A DNA stretch of 64,000 nucleotides from Sipunculus nudus (lineage: Eukaryota > Annelida > Sipuncula > Golfingiida > Sipunculidae): positions 11,502,382-11,566,381 of the forward strand of contig CM049317.1 of assembly GCA_026874595.1 (NCBI GenBank). The letters are read 5' to 3'. Below the pieces are notes generated by a model. That model had not been told where the DNA came from and did no database searches. It saw nothing but the letters and a program-made list of their open reading frames with translations. Below are positions 50,667-64,000 of the stretch, one piece after another (position 1 is the first letter of the stretch; each line of letters opens with the position of its first letter). Made by a program: the position numbers and the translations under genes.

Positions 50667-52187
50667 CACTCGATCTATAGATATCTCCTGACAAGGCTGT
50701 CCTCAAGCAGCATGCGCCCATACCTGACACAACCCAAGCAGGGCAACGCCTCCTTAAAAAGATCAGATGTGGCAAGCCGCACGCGGGGCAATGTAAATGT
50801 CATCCTCATAATGTATGTTCGCCAATTTCTGCACCTAGAATTAATAGCTCGTATTATATACACTACAAGATCTGACTGATACGTTCAAACATGAAAACTG
50901 ACTCAGCCCCAGGAATTAGGTTGAGTACACAAAACACATGTACATTGCAAGGTACGCGAACATGCTTAATTTATGCAGATGGTGCCATATCGCACAGCCA
51001 ACATCGAACGATCATTTTCAGCCACGTGGCCTGAACACATATCGCGCGGTACATCCGTACCGGGTGACGCACCAGAGGATTTTGAACTCCACTACTTCAT
51101 TTTATGGTATGTGTGTGTCATTATTGCACCACTTAATAAAGAAAAAGGAAAAGGAAGTCATGTATACATTTTTATTCTATATTGGACGTGATTCTGCAGC
51201 CGGCTAACAAACTCTTAATTCTGGGTAACCAAGACTGGGATTTCCCCATTTCACTTGGGGGTATATGGTTCTAAATGTTCACAAATTGCTATCGTATTTA
51301 AATTTATGGTTTTATTATTGATAATTCAATTGCTAAAATATGAGAAATCCCTGCTAGTCACTTGATGTTTCGGGAAAGCGTTCGTTATTGATGAAAAAAA
51401 TCTGTGATATGGTTCTGAAGGTCAGATGTTTAATGATATTCATTTTACATAATTTCCGTTCTTATGAGTAGAGGTTTTTTATATGTCGTGTAAATAAACA
51501 ATTAAACATAAAGAAAGGATATATGGTCTTTAAAAGAAAAGATTAAAATGGTCTTTAGTAAAGGTATCAGTGCACCATAAAATATCATAACTGCCAAAAC
51601 CTGGGTGTTGTCTATGCTTTATCCCCTCTCTGATAGTGCACCCGTCCAGTCTCACCTAGCCAGCGTACAGACCGGCACATGGAAGCCCAGATGTGATACT
51701 AACATAACAAGACATAGGCAGAGGTGAGGGCGTTTAATTGTTTCTATATTGTATACGACCTGTCGCTGAACATCTGTGTATACACAGAACAGTATGAAAG
51801 AGGCCCATAATGATTTTAAAATGGGTACAGAAAACCAGATTTTGATTATGAAAGCGATTATTATTAAAGGTCATTGCCCTTTCCAGTGAATCCACGGTCC
51901 GGTTTTCACCTTTTGAAAGACGATCTCAAATCAAGAAACAAGTTACACGGGCCAGAGGTGCTAACTTTATCCCAATGTAATTTGCTGTATCCTAACATGT
52001 CAGCATACACGCTTGACATAATTTCAGTGGGTATTTAAATGTGTGGAGAGAGAAATGCATCCGGCGTCCAGAGCTTATAGTGATGCCTGGCTTCATCGGA
52101 AATGACCAGTGCGCATGTGTATTTGATGCTGAATTGTGGTTTCTCAATATACGGCTTAGAGTTGGTTCTGATCTCCTACTCTACTAA
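50667..52187. other. Intergenic, no gene seen
   Basis: There is no ORF with family resemblance. An AT-rich part at 51240-51600 and ordinary unique-looking sequence are present. Confidence 0.45.
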
Positions 52188-52192
52188 TTTAA

Positions 52193-52647
52193 GGGGCCCA
52201 ATCACCTATCTTACATTTATAAAGTAAAGGTATATCTTGGAGTTTTGATTAAAATAGGCCAGAAAACGTGGATATATGCTTCTTGTTTATTTTAAAACAA
52301 CATGTTTATAATATGGGGGGCCTGCTAATATAATAAAAAAAAAATCAACAAGGGCATCTGGCAACAAGTCAGATTAGCCATAGCATTGCAAATGGCGTTT
52401 TGCAACAAGTGCCCTTTCTACCTCCACATATATGCAGCCTACCACCCTGGGTTACATGTTTTCCTGTTTGTCAACATTGCTGTGTTTACAAACATGCTGT
52501 TGATAAATACCCATAAGACCGTTAATCATTCACAAAGGCATTATAAGAACTTTTCACAAACAAAATTACCCTGAGTTCATTAATGTACACACAGAGGAAA
52601 CCAGAAATCACATTAATTCCTTTTAGAAAGATGGGTGAATGGGCCCC
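52193..52647. mobile_element. MITE with 20-bp TIRs and TTTAA target duplication
   Basis: The left end GGGGCCCAATCACCTATCTT and the right end read on the other strand (GGGGCCCATTCACCCATCTT) agree at 18 of 20 positions. Both ends are flanked by TTTAA (52188-52192 and 52648-52652), a perfect 5-bp target-site duplication. The 455-bp interior has no transposase. The autonomous superfamily cannot be named from the termini alone. Confidence 0.8.
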
Positions 52648-52659
52648 TTTAAAGTGTTA

Positions 52660-53560
52660 AATGTGTTTCAGTTCAATAATATTTGAACCATTCAAACTAA
52701 CAGTTTAGATATCATTTTACTGGCAGTGAATTCTAGATTAGTAATAAAGCATCAATATTTTTTTCCCCTAAAATTTTCGTATTTTGTGACTACTAAATGC
52801 TTCATCACACACAAAGTTTGACAAGCATAATATGTTATACATTTTTTTTTTAATGAAGGAGCTTATACAATTGATTATACAAAGTCTGCCTTTGGAATGC
52901 ATCAATAAAATCGAAAAGCAATCTCACCCTCTTGCCTGTATGCCAGTATTCGATGCTGCAACGTACAATTTATACATATACTGATTTCTTTTTTTATAAT
53001 AAAACCACCAGAAAGCTCTGTTATAATGTAATATACACCAGATAATATTATGAGATGCATGTGGATACAGCATAACCTTTAGTATCGAGTCCCAAATCTA
53101 TCCCTCTACTGTCTAAGCTGATCTCTCTCATAGACCCAGTTTTGGCTTGATGTCTCGATGTATACTAATGTTATCAATACAACTCTCGTAATTACACAGA
53201 TCTGTGATGTTGGCAGGAATGGGAAATGTATAATCTTATCAGAAACTGCATTGGGTGACACTAATCCAGTAATCCTACTTTGCCTGCATAAATGAGACTT
53301 AAAATCAATTATGTTTAAACTGTGTCTCCCAGATATTCAACAAAATGACTCGAAACATGAAACACTAGAGATTTGTGCTATAACTGAGTAAACTGACTAC
53401 ATAACTGTAGATATCATACCTTTTAAGCTTTGTATGTAAGCTTGTTTTAAAGTTGCAAAGTTTGGTATTGGTCTCTTAAATAATGCACTTTGACAATTAT
53501 TTTATCACATGATTTTAATATTTTCTTTCATAAAATCAAGAGTGACAGCACTGAAAATCT
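52660..53560. other. Intergenic, no gene seen
   Basis: AT-rich sequence with no supported ORF, RNA gene or clear repeat. Confidence 0.45.
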
Positions 53561-53900
53561 GACTTTGGTGGAGGTTTGTGCTCTGTGGTTGCTCTCTAAT
53601 TGAGCACACCCTGTCCTTGCCATTGGTTGGCCTACAGAGGCCTACTAATCTGTATCCCATGCTGATAAGCAGGAGCCACAAGGCATAGCTAGATGTTTAT
53701 ACAGGTAGATGTGTATCAGTAGTTTTCTGTTAAAAACTCCCACTGTTAGGTGCACATGGACTCTGACATGCTGTACTTGTTGACCTTTGTCTCAGTATCA
53801 TCCTGGTGTTTCGCCCTTGCCCGGGGACCAAAGGGTGGTGTGACACATTTTAGCCAGTAGTGAGTGTTATTTTTGTATCACCCAGCTCAATTTCATTCAG

Positions 53901-54124
53901 TTTATTACCTCCGCCAGTGAGGTTATGTTTTTGCCAGCACTGGTTTGTTTGTCTGTTAGCAGCATTACTCAAAAATTTATTAACAGATTTTGTTAAAATG
54001 TTAGGATAGCTCAGCAATGATACAAGGAACTATTGGTTATCTGGATCAAGGGATTTTTTAAAGGCAAAATGTTGCATTTCTGACAATGCCATATGGTGTA
54101 TGTCTGGACTGAGTGCTATTCTAG
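53901..54124 (+). mobile_element. Short element with ACCTCCGCC 5' hairpin and CTAG end
   Basis: The 5' hairpin ACCTC-CGCCAGT-GAGGT is at 53907-53923. It is followed by TTATGTTTTTGCC and TTTGTTTGTCTGTTAGC, a start I recognise from a repeat dispersed in many invertebrate genomes. The 3' end is GAGTGCTATT followed by CTAG (54121-54124). A piece like its usual 3' part (GGTGGAGGTTTGTGCTCT) lies upstream at about 53571, so the locus is rearranged. Confidence 0.55.
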
Positions 54125-55224
54125 TATACTATAAATTCCATGCCACCTGTATGGTGTTTGCCTACACCATATATCATGTATTCATGGGATATATTTTGAT
54201 TTACATTTAAAAAAACTTGTCCATAGACACAGCTTATTTCCAGGGGCATATATATATATAAGTGTGTGTGTGTAGCCAAGCCATCAGGCTTTTGAAAACA
54301 ACTTTGAACCAGTGATGATAAATGATAGAGCACTCAGCCAAGGGCGTATCTCTCAACTACAATTAGAGAGAAAACACTTTAGACCATATGATAGCAAGCA
54401 GGTACATTCATCCAGTCAACTAGCAGTCCTATTTCTAAGACACATGGTAATAAGACTTGCAATTTTGTCAGATAGCTGCTATTACAGAAAAGGAAGACCA
54501 AATCCACAACATGGTGAAAGTCATATTGTTCATCTTCTAAACTGAAGTCAGATTTCTTAAAGTTAATTTTCTATCCTGAATGTCCACCCATTATTCCTGA
54601 ACCTGTACCCATATTTTTAACCTTTGACCTTTGTAATCTGTAATATTTGTACAGCTAGCCCCATATCGAGGTTCCTGTTTAAGTGCTAGGTGAACATTGT
54701 CCCTCTCAGCTCTCTGTTTGCTTCCTTGGGTGAAAGGTACTGCCATATCAGATCCTCGTAATGTTTTTTGACCTCACAGCATGAGTGACTAATTAGATCT
54801 ACATCATTAAATCATAAGTGAACTCCCTTATTTATGAATTCAGACGGGTGGGTTTTGCTCAATGTTAATCCATTTTATATAAGTGTTAAGGACTTCTGTG
54901 TTAGGATAACCCAGACCAACTACAGCATCACCATGTATATTTTAAATAAATAAAGGTTATGAGGTTTATTTTGATAATTATTTGACAGGAAAATAATACT
55001 GAAGATTTTGCCAAATCTTGCTGAGAATTTTTTATGAGATTGGCTATATGCTGTCTCCCAAGTGTGGCGGTAGTAGTCCATTGTTGAAATATGTGTGAAT
55101 AAAACCCAATATGTTATATTATTTTAATGTATTTTGATAGAAATACAATACAGTTTTCAACTTTCTTCGTAGACTTTTGTCAATTAACTTTATATTGCAT
55201 TAATTTTGTTTATTCTCTTTTCAG
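54125..55224. other. ISYNA1 upstream region
   Basis: No coding exon is seen. A splice acceptor TTTTCAG ends at 55224, 19 bases before the ISYNA1 start codon, so a 5' non-coding exon and the promoter must lie upstream, possibly in this stretch. I cannot place them. Confidence 0.35.
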
Positions 55225-55243
55225 ACAGAGAAACATTTAAAGA

Positions 55244-63207
<7,964 letters not shown>

Positions 63208-64000
63208 AACATCATAACAAACAGTGCCAAGCTGGGATGTTGAATATTTAGGACATGAATATTTATTAAAAAATATTTAATGTACAATGTATTTAATTAT
63301 ATGTGCAGTTTAGTTTATCTGTGATTGTTCATGGAAGTTTTATCCGTACAGACAGAACAAAAGTATCTCCTGTTTTACCCAAGAAAAAAAAAAAAAAAAA
63401 AAACTGTGGACCAACCTTTTGTTATTTTGAATCTTATTTCATCTTTTTAGAATATTATGTATTATTATGATTTAAGTGGCAGAACTAATGGAGTATTTTG
63501 ATAATTAAAGCACCCATCTGCTTGTGGTGCTACCTGTAAATCAGATTTTTGAGGTTGTTGAAGCAAAGAGTTTGTAAGAAACCTAGTCATATAAATAGAT
63601 TTGGAATGAAATAATAATACGCTAACTTTTATGAGCAGGGTTAGTGAATTAGTGAACTTTCAGGAGACTGTTGTTTTGCCTTAAAACCTCGAAATGTGCA
63701 GAGAGCCAAAAAGCAAGTGGGAGAGTCTATATAGGTTTTCCTTGAAACTTTCAATACTTTACTTACTGCAAAGGAGTAAGTGGCTGTAGAATTCTGCAGT
63801 TTACTTTCAGATTATGTGTATTTTATTATAAACAATAATGCTAAGGATCTCAGATTGAAGGTTATGTATAACAATTTTATTGTGTTGACTATCACTGTTT
63901 GTTACTCAGAAAAATAGACCCACTAATTAAGTAGGGAGAAAGGTGTCGGTGTGATTCATTTTAGTATACAAACGGATAGACCTACCAATTACAAGAGTAG
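63208..64000 (+). promoter_or_regulatory. ISYNA1 3' UTR and flank
   Basis: AT-rich sequence follows the stop codon. A poly-A run of about 20 lies near 63384-63403. A candidate poly(A) hexamer ATTAAA is at 63504-63509. No other gene is visible to the end of the window. Confidence 0.4.

Overview
This is a eukaryotic, AT-rich, intron-rich window, most likely from a bivalve mollusc or a close lophotrochozoan relative. The reasons are the gene content (a ciliary dynein-2 chain, a large NACHT/WD-repeat protein and an animal-type inositol-3-phosphate synthase), GT-AG introns of 0.2 to 6 kb, and many repeats carrying GTCY (GTCC/GTCT) microsatellites of the kind common in mollusc genomes. I see no bacterial features. 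All exon borders were placed by hand, using splice signals, reading-frame phase and remembered family sequence.

Layout. (1) About 1.7-20.8 kb, + strand: the 3' part of DYNC2I1/WDR60, with 11 exons and its 5' exons outside the window. Its introns are filled by a family of repeats, including two long, nearly identical composite elements (3219-6114 and 10818-14682) and a shorter relative (14854-16082). (2) About 20.8-27 kb: 3' UTR, a small inverted-repeat element, another 2 kb member of the repeat family carrying an orphan exon-like segment, and SINE-like sequence. (3) 27.0-36.5 kb, - strand: a complete eight-coding-exon gene for a 1699-residue NWD1/NWD2-like protein (DUF4062-like N-terminus, NACHT ATPase, WD repeats, C-terminal CaaX-like tetrapeptide), with a probable non-coding first exon near 37.3-37.6 kb. 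(4) 37.6-42.7 kb: repeat-rich intergenic DNA with triplet-repeat hairpins, a TIR element, a 29-bp tandem array and a foldback sequence. (5) 42.9-43.3 kb, - strand: a small unrecognised coiled-coil protein gene with a likely 5' non-coding exon at 44.3 kb; a short + strand ORF meets it stop-to-stop. (6) 44.4-55.2 kb: no convincing gene, only simple repeats and small mobile elements, including a well-defined 455-bp MITE. (7) 55.2-63.2 kb, + strand: complete ISYNA1 (six coding exons, 561 residues).

The genes are functionally unrelated neighbours (intraflagellar transport, STAND-type ATPase, inositol synthesis); nothing suggests a cluster. The most unusual content is the repeat set. Several otherwise different families share one plan: a short hairpin at the 5' end (followed in several by a GTCY microsatellite), a 3' end of CTTG or CTAG, preceded in most by a palindrome or hairpin, and usually T-rich flanks. 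This fits non-autonomous Helitron/Helentron (HINE-like) elements, and two copies share the same nested insertion and differ in the number of internal ~338-bp units.
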